Assembly: GCA_045577175.1 (NCBI GenBank)
Contig: JAZNHT010000067.1
Span: 1-40,633 of the forward strand
Direction of reading: 5' to 3'
DNA length: 40,633 bases
Source: SIG701 sp045577175
GTDB taxonomy: Bacteria; Bacillota; Clostridia; Oscillospirales; CAG-272
This document shows positions 34,291-40,633 of this stretch, in pieces. The position numbers and the translations under genes are program-made. Positions within the stretch are counted from its first letter, which is position 1; each line of letters opens with the position of its first letter. The notes under the pieces were generated by a model that had not been told where the DNA came from, did no database searches, and worked only from the letters and a program-made list of their open reading frames with translations.

Positions 34291-35622
34291 TCACCATTCC
34301 TCCTCATCCGTAACAGGCACGGATTTGTTCACGTTGTACGCGGCGAGCTTTCCGCGCAGTTTGGCATCCACCGTTGCGGTGACGCGCACGCCGTCCTCGA
34401 CATACTCCGTCTCCACACCGTGCGCGGATGTATAGAGGAGATGAAGGGACGCGCCGTCCGCGTGCGGAATCAGAAACGTCTCGCGCGTCCGTCCGCCCGC
34501 AGTGATCTGCTCAAGCTTCGCTTGAAACTCGTCCATGCCCTCCCCCGTTTTCGCGGAGATGAACACGGCTTCGCACCCATTCTCCGATGCCACGCGGCGC
34601 ATCTCGGTCAGTCTGACGGAATCGGTGCAGAGATCGCATTTATTGAACACGAGGAGCACAGGCTTTTCCGCCGCACCGAGCTCGCGGAGCAGTCCGTCCG
34701 TGACCTTGAGATGATCGGCAAAATCGGGATCTGACGCATCGCACACGTTGAGAATCACGTCGGCAAGCGCCGCCTCCTCAAGCGTGGAACGGAACGCCTT
34801 AATCAGGTGATGCGGCAGATTGCGGATGAATCCGACCGTATCGGTGAGCAGAAATTTCATCCCCGACGGAAGCGTGTACTGTCTGGTTGTCGGATCAAGC
34901 GTTGCGAACAGCTTATCCTGTGCGAGAATGCCCGCGCCCGTCAGCTCATTGAGAAGCGTGGATTTGCCCGCGTTCGTATAGCCAACGATGGCACAGCGGA
35001 CAAGCCCCGAACGGTCTCTTGCGGCACGCATGGTGGCGCGTGCGGATTCGACGTGCGCAAGCTGCTCCTCCAGCGCATGGATACGGGATTTAATGCGGCG
35101 GCGGTCAACCTCGAGCTTCGTCTCACCGGGACCGCGTGTACCGATGCCGCCGCCGAGACGGGACATATCCTTACCCTTGCCGGCAAGTCGCGGTGCCGTA
35201 TACCGAAGCTGGGCGAGCTCGACCTGCAAGCGTCCCTCGGAGGTGACGGCGTGCTTTGCGAAAATATCGAGAATCAGCATGGAACGGTCAAGCACCTCGA
35301 CATCGCGCTCGATGGCGTTTTCGATCTCACGGAGCTGGGAGGGCGAAAGCTCGCAGTCAAAAACAACGAGGGATGCCTCCTGCGTATCGCACAAATCGGA
35401 CAGCTCCTTCAGTTTACCGCTGCCGATGCACGTGGCGGCATCCGGCTTTTCGCGCATCTGCGTAAGGGATGCGCACAGCTCCGCTCCGGCGGTATCAAGC
35501 AGGCGCGCAAGCTCGCCGAGAGATGCTTCGCACTCGCGCTCCCCACCCTGCGGAAAAATCGCGCACGCGACCGCACGCACAAGCCCGTCGGTATCCTCTC
35601 TGAGCAAAATATTTTCAGCCAT
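34291..35622 (-). CDS. hflX: Ribosome-associated GTPase HflX
   Basis: GTPase that binds the 50S subunit and splits stalled or heat-damaged ribosomes. The N-terminal HflX domain is present (about residues 20-190) with FDCELSPSQLREIENAI and GGGIGTRGPGETKLE, a family signature. The G domain has G1 GYTNAGKST (about 208-216), G3 DTVGFI, G4 NKCD and a G5-like SAKTGEGM. The length (443 aa) is typical. AAAGGAG precedes the ATG. The rpmE terminator lies immediately upstream, and no separate promoter was found. Confidence 0.94.
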   Translation of the reverse strand: MAENILLREDTDGLVRAVACAIFPQGGERECEASLGELARLLDTAGAELCASLTQMREKPDAATCIGSGKLKELSDLCDTQEASLVVFDCELSPSQLREIENAIERDVEVLDRSMLILDIFAKHAVTSEGRLQVELAQLRYTAPRLAGKGKDMSRLGGGIGTRGPGETKLEVDRRRIKSRIHALEEQLAHVESARATMRAARDRSGLVRCAIVGYTNAGKSTLLNELTGAGILAQDKLFATLDPTTRQYTLPSGMKFLLTDTVGFIRNLPHHLIKAFRSTLEEAALADVILNVCDASDPDFADHLKVTDGLLRELGAAEKPVLLVFNKCDLCTDSVRLTEMRRVASENGCEAVFISAKTGEGMDEFQAKLEQITAGGRTRETFLIPHADGASLHLLYTSAHGVETEYVEDGVRVTATVDAKLRGKLAAYNVNKSVPVTDEEEW

Positions 35623-35672
35623 AGAATCTCCTTTCCGGATAAAAATCCGATAAAGCTACAGAAAAAACGAAA

Positions 35673-35714
35673 AATCGGATAAGGCGGGGCGTGATACTCC
35701 CGTCTTATCCGATT
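35673..35714 (-). terminator. Terminator of rpmE
   Basis: 11-bp stem AATCGGATAAG (35673-35683 on the plus strand) with CTTATCCGATT (35704-35714), extended by CGGG/CCCG across one mismatch. A long U-rich tract (TTTTTCGTTTTTT) follows on the minus strand. It lies 20 bp behind the rpmE stop codon. Confidence 0.88.
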
Positions 35715-35734
35715 CGTGACAAAACAGTGGCGGA

Positions 35735-35953
35735 TTATTTGCCGGATGCAGCAAGACGCTTCTTGAACTTATCAACACGTCCGCCGGCATCGACGAATTT
35801 CTGCTTACCGGTAAAGAACGGATGGCACTTCGAGCAAATATCTACGCGCAGCTCACCGTTTGCGTCGCCCTTGGTAGAGCGTGTGACGACAGTTTCACCG
35901 CATGCGCAGCGGATCGTCACTTCCTTGTAATCGGGATGAATTCCACTCTTCAT
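35735..35953 (-). CDS. rpmE: 50S ribosomal protein L31 (zinc-binding type)
   Basis: Peripheral large-subunit protein. The 72-aa sequence has the family pattern MKSGIHPDYKEVTIRCACG with a second Cys pair in CSKCHPFFTGKQK, giving the C-x-C...C-x-x-C zinc ligands of the zinc-containing (C+) type. The C terminus RVDKFKKR is typical. AGAGGTG precedes the ATG. It is monocistronic, with its own promoter and terminator, downstream of sigE. Confidence 0.96.
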   Translation of the reverse strand: MKSGIHPDYKEVTIRCACGETVVTRSTKGDANGELRVDICSKCHPFFTGKQKFVDAGGRVDKFKKRLAASGK

Positions 35954-35990
35954 TAGTTACACCTCTCTTCGTAGAATTTCATATGGCAGA

Positions 35991-36019
35991 ATTATACCAC
36001 ACTTTTTCACACAAATCAA
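35991..36019 (-). promoter_or_regulatory. Sigma-A promoter of rpmE
   Basis: On the minus strand TTGATT (36014-36019), a 17-bp spacer and TATAAT (35991-35996). A-tracts directly upstream repeat the GAAAAAAGGTATTGA arrangement of the proximal rRNA-type promoter at 86-114. Confidence 0.82.
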
Positions 36020-36057
36020 TACCTTTTTTCGATTTTTTCAAAAAACTTTTTTCAAAG

Positions 36058-36795
36058 TCAGATTTTCGTCTCGATCTGCTCTCTGAGTCGGCGTATGATT
36101 TTCTTCTCCAGACGGGATATGTACGACTGTGAAATCCCCAGCATATCGGCAACCTCCTTCTGCGTGCGCTCCTCTCCGCCATTCAGTCCGTAGCGCAGCT
36201 CGATGATGATCCGCTCACGCTCGTCCAGCTCGGAAACGGCGGCGCGGATGATGCGCTCGTCCTCGTTTCTCTCAAGATTCCGTCCGACCGTATCCTCCTC
36301 CGTGCCGATCACATCGGAAAGAAGAAGCTCGTTGCCGTCCCAGTCGATGTTCAAGGGCTCATCGATCGAAACCTCGCCGCGCAAGGCGGAATTTTTTCGT
36401 ATATACATAAGAATCTCGTTTTCGATACAGCGCGAGGCATACGTTGCGAGCTTGATCTGCTTCTCCGCCCGGAAGGTACGGATCGCTTTAATCAGACCGA
36501 TCGTACCGATGGAGATGAGATCCTCAATCCCGATCCCCGTGTTTTCAAATTTCCGCGCGATATATACGACGAGGCGCAGATTGTGCTCAATCAGCAAAGA
36601 CGACGCCGATTCATCCCACGAAAGGCGCGAAATCGTCTCCGCCTCCTCCTCGGCGGATAAAGGCGCAGGGAGCACCTCCGCCCCGTTTATGTAAAAGCTG
36701 CCGCCCTCCTCTGCCTCAGCAGACTCAAGCATCCACCGTCCGATCGCCGCACGCATTCTGTGCACAATTGTGAGCCATACACCGCCGAATTTCAT
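36058..36795 (-). CDS. sigE: Sporulation sigma factor SigE (pro-form)
   Basis: Early mother-cell sigma factor, made as an inactive precursor. After an N-terminal pro-sequence (about residues 1-33, with VWLTIVHRMRAAIGRWML able to form a membrane-bound amphipathic helix) the mature part follows Bacillus SigE closely: EHNLRLVVYIARKFENTG, EDLISIGTIGLIKA, KLATYASRCIENEILMY, SIDEPLNIDWDGNELLL and ISQSYISRLEKKIIRRLR. The length (245 aa) is slightly above the 239 aa of Bacillus because of a longer pro-sequence. GGAGGG precedes the ATG. It lies 38 bp behind spoIIGA, whose product cleaves it. No sigG follows, unlike in Bacillus and many Clostridia. Confidence 0.96.
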   Translation of the reverse strand: MKFGGVWLTIVHRMRAAIGRWMLESAEAEEGGSFYINGAEVLPAPLSAEEEAETISRLSWDESASSLLIEHNLRLVVYIARKFENTGIGIEDLISIGTIGLIKAIRTFRAEKQIKLATYASRCIENEILMYIRKNSALRGEVSIDEPLNIDWDGNELLLSDVIGTEEDTVGRNLERNEDERIIRAAVSELDERERIIIELRYGLNGGEERTQKEVADMLGISQSYISRLEKKIIRRLREQIETKI

Positions 36796-36833
36796 TTGAT
36801 TCCCTCCATGTATGCATCTGAAATTTTCATTAA

Positions 36834-37649
36834 TTATGTAATAAGAGAAGCAGGAAGCAGTGCCGCACAGCCGCCGTAGCCGCCCTCTTTGACAAAATGA
36901 TCGACACAGACGACCGCCGTGCGCAAGTGCTCCCGTCCGCCGCGGCGTATCAGAATCTCTTTGCAGAGAAATCCGTACAGAAGCCGCGTCCCGTCTGCCG
37001 TGCGCATCGGTACAACGCGCACACCTGATCCGATTTCCGTAAGCACTCCTTTATACAGCGTATCGGTCTGCTCTCTGAGCAGAGTTCGCGCATCCGCCGC
37101 ACGCAGGAGAATGACGGGATAGCCGCCGATCGGATCGGTCAGAAGATTGCCGCTGTCGATGAGAGCACTCCCCTGCCAGATGCATCCGTCGCGCGAAAGC
37201 GTAATCTCCGCCGTGCCGCGTGCGATTTTTCGCCTTGCAAAGCGGATAAGCGCAAAGAACGCGACAATACCCGTGCACAGAATATCGCCGCCGCCCTGCA
37301 CAGCCGCCGTACCGAACAGGCTCGAAAACGCTGTCATCACGCCGCCTAAAAGCACACCGCATCCCCACACCGTAATGCTTGTGCGGATCAGGGAGCGACT
37401 GCCGCCCATTCGCCCAAAAGCGATCACGGAAAGGAGAACGGAAACTGCCGCGGCACAAAGCGCACCGGGCAGCCCGTCCGCTCCGAAAAGCACGGAGAGG
37501 ACGCCGTATATTCCGCCGAGCGCGGCGGCAAGGACGGTTCTCCAAAGCGAGGATCGGAGCGACAGAAGACGCCCTGCCGCATACAGCGACAGATAATCCA
37601 TACTGAAATCGATCAGGAACAACACATCCGCGTACAGTACCGTTTCCAC
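36834..37649 (-). CDS. spoIIGA: Sigma-E processing peptidase SpoIIGA
   Basis: Membrane aspartic protease that removes the pro-sequence of SigE during sporulation. The N-terminal half has about five membrane segments, starting ETVLYADVLFLIDFSMDYL, which is typical of the family. The C-terminal protease domain carries ALIDSGNLLTDPIGGYPV, where the Asp of DSGN is the expected catalytic residue. The start is GTG at 37649 behind GGAGGGGAGGTG; an upstream in-frame TTG at 37670 would read through that site. The length (271 aa) is slightly short of the Bacillus protein. It heads the two-gene operon with sigE. Confidence 0.93.
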   Translation of the reverse strand: METVLYADVLFLIDFSMDYLSLYAAGRLLSLRSSLWRTVLAAALGGIYGVLSVLFGADGLPGALCAAAVSVLLSVIAFGRMGGSRSLIRTSITVWGCGVLLGGVMTAFSSLFGTAAVQGGGDILCTGIVAFFALIRFARRKIARGTAEITLSRDGCIWQGSALIDSGNLLTDPIGGYPVILLRAADARTLLREQTDTLYKGVLTEIGSGVRVVPMRTADGTRLLYGFLCKEILIRRGGREHLRTAVVCVDHFVKEGGYGGCAALLPASLIT

Positions 37650-37672
37650 AGGCGCACCTCCCCTCCGCAATC

Positions 37673-37705
37673 ATTATACTCCCTTCGCCGCGCGGACTTT
37701 GTCGC
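37673..37705 (-). promoter_or_regulatory. Putative wide-spaced promoter of spoIIGA-sigE
   Basis: On the minus strand -10 TATAAT (37673-37678) and GCGACA (37700-37705) 21 bp upstream as a -35-like element (4 of 6 to TTGACA). In Bacillus subtilis the spoIIG promoter has sigma-A elements with an abnormally wide 22-bp spacer and needs Spo0A. The start point would lie just before the ribosome binding site. Confidence 0.45.
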
Positions 37706-37782
37706 ATCTGCGCGGCGTACAAAATTTTTTCCGGCGCGCTCCTTGTATAATTATCGTTTTTTCTGACAAAGGATGCGACAAA
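37698..37782. promoter_or_regulatory. Candidate Spo0A boxes between spoIIGA and the glutamine-type binding protein
   Basis: TTTGTCGCA occurs at 37698-37706 (+) and again at 37774-37782 (-), forming an 11-bp inverted repeat (TTTGTCGCATC). A weaker copy, TTTGTCAGA, lies at 37762-37770 (-), 12 bp from the second site. Each of the two good copies differs at one position from TTTGTCGAA, the Spo0A box core. The first overlaps the putative spoIIGA -35. Confidence 0.55.
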
Positions 37783-37796
37783 AATCCATTCTCCTC

Positions 37797-37825
37797 TTGA
37801 CACGGTAATTCTATGCGTGTATAAT
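37797..37825 (+). promoter_or_regulatory. Sigma-A promoter of the amino-acid transporter operon
   Basis: Perfect TTGACA (37797-37802), a 17-bp spacer and perfect TATAAT (37820-37825) on the plus strand. It lies only 15 bp from the nearest Spo0A-box-like site, so the operon could feel Spo0A. Confidence 0.88.
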
Positions 37826-37894
37826 TATTATATACGAATGTATGTTTTGTATATTCGTGCAACATTTTTATTCTAATTCTTAAGGAGTTTTATC

Positions 37895-38692
37895 ATGAAA
37901 AAGAGAATTTTTGCTGCTCTGCTCGCAACGCTCATGCTCCTCTCCGCATTCGCATTCACCGGCTGCGGCAAGGACGAAAACGTACTCGTTATGGCAACCA
38001 ACGCATCCTTCCCGCCCTATGAATACAAGGACGGCGACAACTTCGCAGGCATCGACGTTGAGATCGCAGGCAAAATCGCCGAGAAGCTCGGCATGACGCT
38101 GGAGATCAAGGACGTTGAGTTCGGCTCCATCATCGGCGGCGTTCAGTCCGGTAAGTTTGACATGGGTATGGCAGGCATGACCGTGACCGAGGAGCGTCTT
38201 GAGTCCGTCAACTTCACCACCTCCTACGCTACGGCTGTGCAGGTCGTTATCGTGAAGGCTGATTCCGGCTACACCTCCGTTGACGATTTCTTCAACCTCG
38301 ACGAGGAAGGCAACTGGGTTTCTGTTAAGGAAGGCGTAAAGATCGGCGTTCAGCAGGATACGACCGGCGACATCTACGCATCCGATACGGTTGAGAAATG
38401 GGGCTTCGGTGCAGACAACGTCGTCCGCTACAAAACCGGCAACGAGGCTGTCATGGCACTGAACAGCGGCAAGGTTACCGCCGTCATCATCGACAACGAG
38501 CCTGCCAAATCCTTCGTCGCACAGAATGAAGGTCTCGTCATCCTCGACGGTGCATATGCCGACGAGCAGTACGCCATCTGCATCGCCAAGGAAAACACCG
38601 AGCTTCTTGACAAGGTCAACAAGGCTCTCGAGGAGCTGATTGCCGACGGCACCGTTCAGTCCATTATCAACAAATACATTCCGGCTGAATAA
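37895..38692 (+). CDS. Polar amino-acid ABC transporter, substrate-binding lipoprotein
   Basis: Extracellular receptor of a family-3 amino-acid importer. The signal peptide MKKRIFAALLATLMLLSA ends in lipobox FTGC (modified Cys at about residue 23). Two-lobed SBP_bac_3 features follow: ATNASFPPYEYKDGDNFAGIDV, GKFDMGMAGMTVTEER and VGVQQ-like GVQQDTTGD. The length (265 aa) is normal. AAGGAG (37882-37887) precedes the ATG. Permease and ATPase genes follow. The substrate (glutamine, cystine, arginine and others are possible) cannot be fixed by sequence alone. Confidence 0.93.
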   Translation: MKKRIFAALLATLMLLSAFAFTGCGKDENVLVMATNASFPPYEYKDGDNFAGIDVEIAGKIAEKLGMTLEIKDVEFGSIIGGVQSGKFDMGMAGMTVTEERLESVNFTTSYATAVQVVIVKADSGYTSVDDFFNLDEEGNWVSVKEGVKIGVQQDTTGDIYASDTVEKWGFGADNVVRYKTGNEAVMALNSGKVTAVIIDNEPAKSFVAQNEGLVILDGAYADEQYAICIAKENTELLDKVNKALEELIADGTVQSIINKYIPAE

Positions 38693-38709
38693 TTCACGAA
38701 AGCAACAAA

Positions 38710-38737
38710 ACGGGCTGGCGCACATGCGACAGCCCGT
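38710..38737 (+). other. Intercistronic hairpin between binding-protein and permease genes
   Basis: Stem ACGGGCTG (38710-38717) with CAGCCCGT (38730-38737), with an inner CGC-ACAT-GCG extension. No U-run follows. Such hairpins often reduce downstream expression or protect upstream mRNA so that the binding protein is made in excess of the permease. Confidence 0.6.
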
Positions 38738-38778
38738 ATCTTACGTACAGCCGAACTTAGAAAACAAAGGATCAACAC

Positions 38779-39609
38779 ATGAACATTTGGCTCGGTCATG
38801 CACTTGCGCAGATTCAGTCCGCCGCGCAGACAGAGGAGCTGCCCCAAAACTTCTTTGAGAAAATTTGGGCGTGGATTCTCTCACAGTGGCAGAAATTCTG
38901 CGACGTATTCTATCTGAACTTCATTAAAAACAACAAATGGGAATGGCTCGTCGAAGGTCTCGGCAACACGCTGGTTATCACCTTCTTCGCCGTTCTGCTC
39001 GGCATCGCCATCGGCATCGTTGTGGCGGCAGTCCGTTCCACATACGACAAAAACGGCGCGGACATGAAGCGGCAAGGCGGCTTCGGCTGGTTTATGCTTC
39101 GCTTTTTCAACGGGGTGTGCAATCTGTACCTGACCGTTTTCCGCGGCACGCCGATCGTCGTACAGCTCCTTATTATGTATTTCGTCGTGTTCGCCTCGGC
39201 TTCAAACGATACTGTTGTTGCCATCCTCGCATTCGGTATCAACTCGGGCGCATACGTGGCGGAGATTTTCCGCGCAGGCATTCTGTCCATCGACAACGGA
39301 CAGTTTGAAGCAGGACGCGCGCTCGGCTTCAACTACGTGCAGACGATGATCCACATCATCACACCGCAGATGTTCAAGGCAGTGCTTCCCACGCTCTGCA
39401 ACGAATTTATCGTTCTTCTGAAGGAGACATCCGTTGCCGGTTACGTCGGCATTATGGATCTGACAAAGGCGGGCGACCTCATTCGCGGACGCACGTTCTC
39501 GGCGTTCATGCCGCTGCTTGCCGTCGCGCTGATCTATCTTGTCATCGTTATTATACTGACGAAGCTCGTCGGACTTCTGGAAAGGAGACTCAGAAAAAAT
39601 GAGCGATAA
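38779..39609 (+). CDS. Polar amino-acid ABC transporter, permease
   Basis: Inner-membrane channel subunit. About five membrane segments are visible. FRGTPIVVQLLIMYFVVF is the HisM/GlnP signature, and EAGRALGFNYVQTMIHIITPQ is the EAA loop that contacts the ATPase. A longer N-terminal extension (about residues 1-60) precedes the first core segment. The length (276 aa) is slightly above the usual 215-240. AAAGGA precedes the ATG. Its end overlaps the start of the ATPase gene by 11 nt. Confidence 0.93.
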   Translation: MNIWLGHALAQIQSAAQTEELPQNFFEKIWAWILSQWQKFCDVFYLNFIKNNKWEWLVEGLGNTLVITFFAVLLGIAIGIVVAAVRSTYDKNGADMKRQGGFGWFMLRFFNGVCNLYLTVFRGTPIVVQLLIMYFVVFASASNDTVVAILAFGINSGAYVAEIFRAGILSIDNGQFEAGRALGFNYVQTMIHIITPQMFKAVLPTLCNEFIVLLKETSVAGYVGIMDLTKAGDLIRGRTFSAFMPLLAVALIYLVIVIILTKLVGLLERRLRKNER

Positions 39610-40342
39610 CGTACTGATCTCCGTCAAACATCTGAAAAAATACTACAACGGCGAGCAAATCAAGGCACTGGATGACGTATGGATCGACATAAAAAAAGGC
39701 GAGGTCGTCGTCATCATCGGTCCGTCGGGCAGCGGTAAATCCACCCTGCTCCGTTCGCTGAATCTTCTGGAGATGCCGACCGCCGGCTCGATCACGTTCG
39801 GCGGCGAGATCATCACGAAAAAGAATGCGAATCTGAACCTGCACCGTCAAAAGATGGGCATGGTGTTCCAGCATTTCAATCTGTTCCCGCACATGACGGT
39901 ACTGCGCAACATGACGATTGCGCCTATGAAGCTGCTCAAAAAATCCGCGGCGGAAGCGGAAGCACAGGCAAGAGATCTGCTTGCGCGTGTCGGTCTTGCC
40001 GACCGTGCGGACGCGTATCCGGCACAGCTTTCCGGCGGACAGAAGCAGCGTATCGCGATCGTGCGAGCACTCTGTATGAATCCCGAAGTAATGCTTTTTG
40101 ACGAGCCTACGAGCGCGCTCGATCCCGAAATGGTCGGCGAGGTACTGGAGGTTATGCGCGAGCTTGCGGCTTCCGGTATGACGATGGCAGTCGTCACGCA
40201 CGAGATGGGATTTGCCCGTGAGGTTGCCACGCGCGTCGTCTTCATGGACGGCGGACAGATCATCGAGGAGGGTACGCCGACGGAGATTTTCGACACGCCC
40301 AAGAGCGACAGACTGAAATCGTTTTTGTCGAAGGTACTTTGA
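39599..40342 (+). CDS. Polar amino-acid ABC transporter, ATPase
   Basis: Cytoplasmic ATPase of the GlnQ/HisP type. Walker A GPSGSGKST is at about residues 41-49, the Q-loop Gln in VFQHFN, the signature LSGGQKQRIAIVRAL, Walker B VMLFDEPTSALDPE and the H-loop VTHEMGFA. The length (247 aa) is normal. It overlaps the permease gene by 11 nt, and a GGAGA in that gene serves as its ribosome binding site. Confidence 0.95.
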   Translation: MSDNVLISVKHLKKYYNGEQIKALDDVWIDIKKGEVVVIIGPSGSGKSTLLRSLNLLEMPTAGSITFGGEIITKKNANLNLHRQKMGMVFQHFNLFPHMTVLRNMTIAPMKLLKKSAAEAEAQARDLLARVGLADRADAYPAQLSGGQKQRIAIVRALCMNPEVMLFDEPTSALDPEMVGEVLEVMRELAASGMTMAVVTHEMGFAREVATRVVFMDGGQIIEEGTPTEIFDTPKSDRLKSFLSKVL

Positions 40343-40349
40343 GAAATAC

Positions 40350-40386
40350 ACGGGGAGGAGCTTTTTGAAAAAAGGCTCCTCCCCGT
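40350..40386 (+). terminator. Strong hairpin behind the ABC transporter operon
   Basis: Stem ACGGGGAGGAGC (40350-40361) with GCTCCTCCCCGT (40375-40386), with an inner T5/A-run extension. It lies 8 bp after the last stop codon. The following sequence is only partly U-rich, so termination may be incomplete. Confidence 0.7.
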
Positions 40387-40454
40387 ACCCCTGTGCAAAA
40401 ACTTTTATAAAAAAAGCAGAGCGTAATGCTTCGTGCTCTTAAGGACAGTTTTTG

Positions 40455-40623
40455 AAAGTTAGCAAAATATGTGAACCTACCGACAGGAGGATAGAGGACG
40501 CTTTGCGTTCTCTGTCCTCCTTGTATATAGCGCGGAAAGTAAAATAGCCTTCCTCCGGGAGGAAGGTGGCACGCGATAGCGTGACGGAAGGAGCCCGCGT
40601 GACTTTAGGCTTGTGCTAACTTT
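40455..40623. repeat. 169-bp element with 10-bp terminal inverted repeats and internal hairpins
   Basis: Perfect terminal inverted repeats AAAGTTAGCA (40455-40464) and TGCTAACTTT (40614-40623) enclose two hairpin regions and no reading frame. Hairpin one has a 17-bp stem at 40485-40501/40505-40521 with loop TTT and two G-T pairs. Hairpin two is CCTTCCTC/GAGGAAGG (40548-40555/40559-40566), followed by a third, CACGC-GATA-GCGTG (40570-40583). The layout suits a MITE or a dispersed palindromic repeat. I see no target-site duplication. Confidence 0.5.
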
Positions 40624-40633
40624 ATTCTAACGC

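Noticed and set aside
1..40633. CRISPR arrays, tRNA genes, phage or defence modules
   Set aside because: No regularly spaced direct repeats, cloverleaf-like sequences, integrases, transposases, Cas proteins or restriction enzymes were seen on either strand.

Overview
The window is a chromosomal stretch of a moderately GC-rich, spore-forming member of the Clostridia, most likely an uncultured or little-studied Oscillospirales/Ruminococcaceae-type lineage. The evidence is Gram-positive PolC, consensus sigma-A promoters, AGGAGG-type ribosome binding sites, a sporulation set (SpoIVA, SpoIIGA, SigE), and the classical Firmicute gene orders rpsB-tsf-pyrH-frr-uppS-cdsA-dxr-rseP-ispG-polC and dgt-dnaG-sigA. 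The genus assignment is an inference.

Layout. 1-353: tandem minus-strand promoters and a leader typical of an rRNA operon running off the left edge, back to back with the htpG promoter. 354-4842 (+): htpG, a decayed-looking prephenate-dehydratase/ACT-like protein, and a phosphohexomutase, ended by a two-way terminator. 4882-10399 (-): secA, two related multi-pass membrane proteins and a greA-type factor, packed as one operon. 10605-11096 (+): trmL, divergent from secA and convergent with cardiolipin synthase (-). 12729-14240 (-): spoIVA behind a sigma-E-like promoter.

14362-25562 (-): an unbroken run pyrH, frr, uppS, cdsA, dxr, rseP, ispG, polC, joining translation, isoprenoid/undecaprenyl and phospholipid precursor synthesis, intramembrane proteolysis and replication. 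25694-27417 (-): rpsB-tsf. 27668-29308 (-): an orphan solute-binding lipoprotein with its own promoter. 29593-33561 (-): dgt, dnaG, sigA. 33654-35953 (-): a YigZ/IMPACT protein, hflX and rpmE. 36058-37649 (-): spoIIGA-sigE, the protease and its pro-sigma substrate, behind Spo0A-box-like sites. 37895-40342 (+): a complete polar amino-acid ABC transporter (binding protein, permease, ATPase). 40343-40633: hairpins and a 169-bp element with 10-bp terminal inverted repeats.

Most of the window is conserved housekeeping. I saw no CRISPR array, phage, defence island, transposase or tRNA. The parts that may be new are the P-protein-like gene after htpG, the membrane-protein pair after secA, the palindrome and hairpin control region of secA, the wide-spaced spoIIG promoter, and the inverted-repeat element at the right end. 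A sporulation regulator (SigE) and a probable SigE target (spoIVA) lie in the same window.
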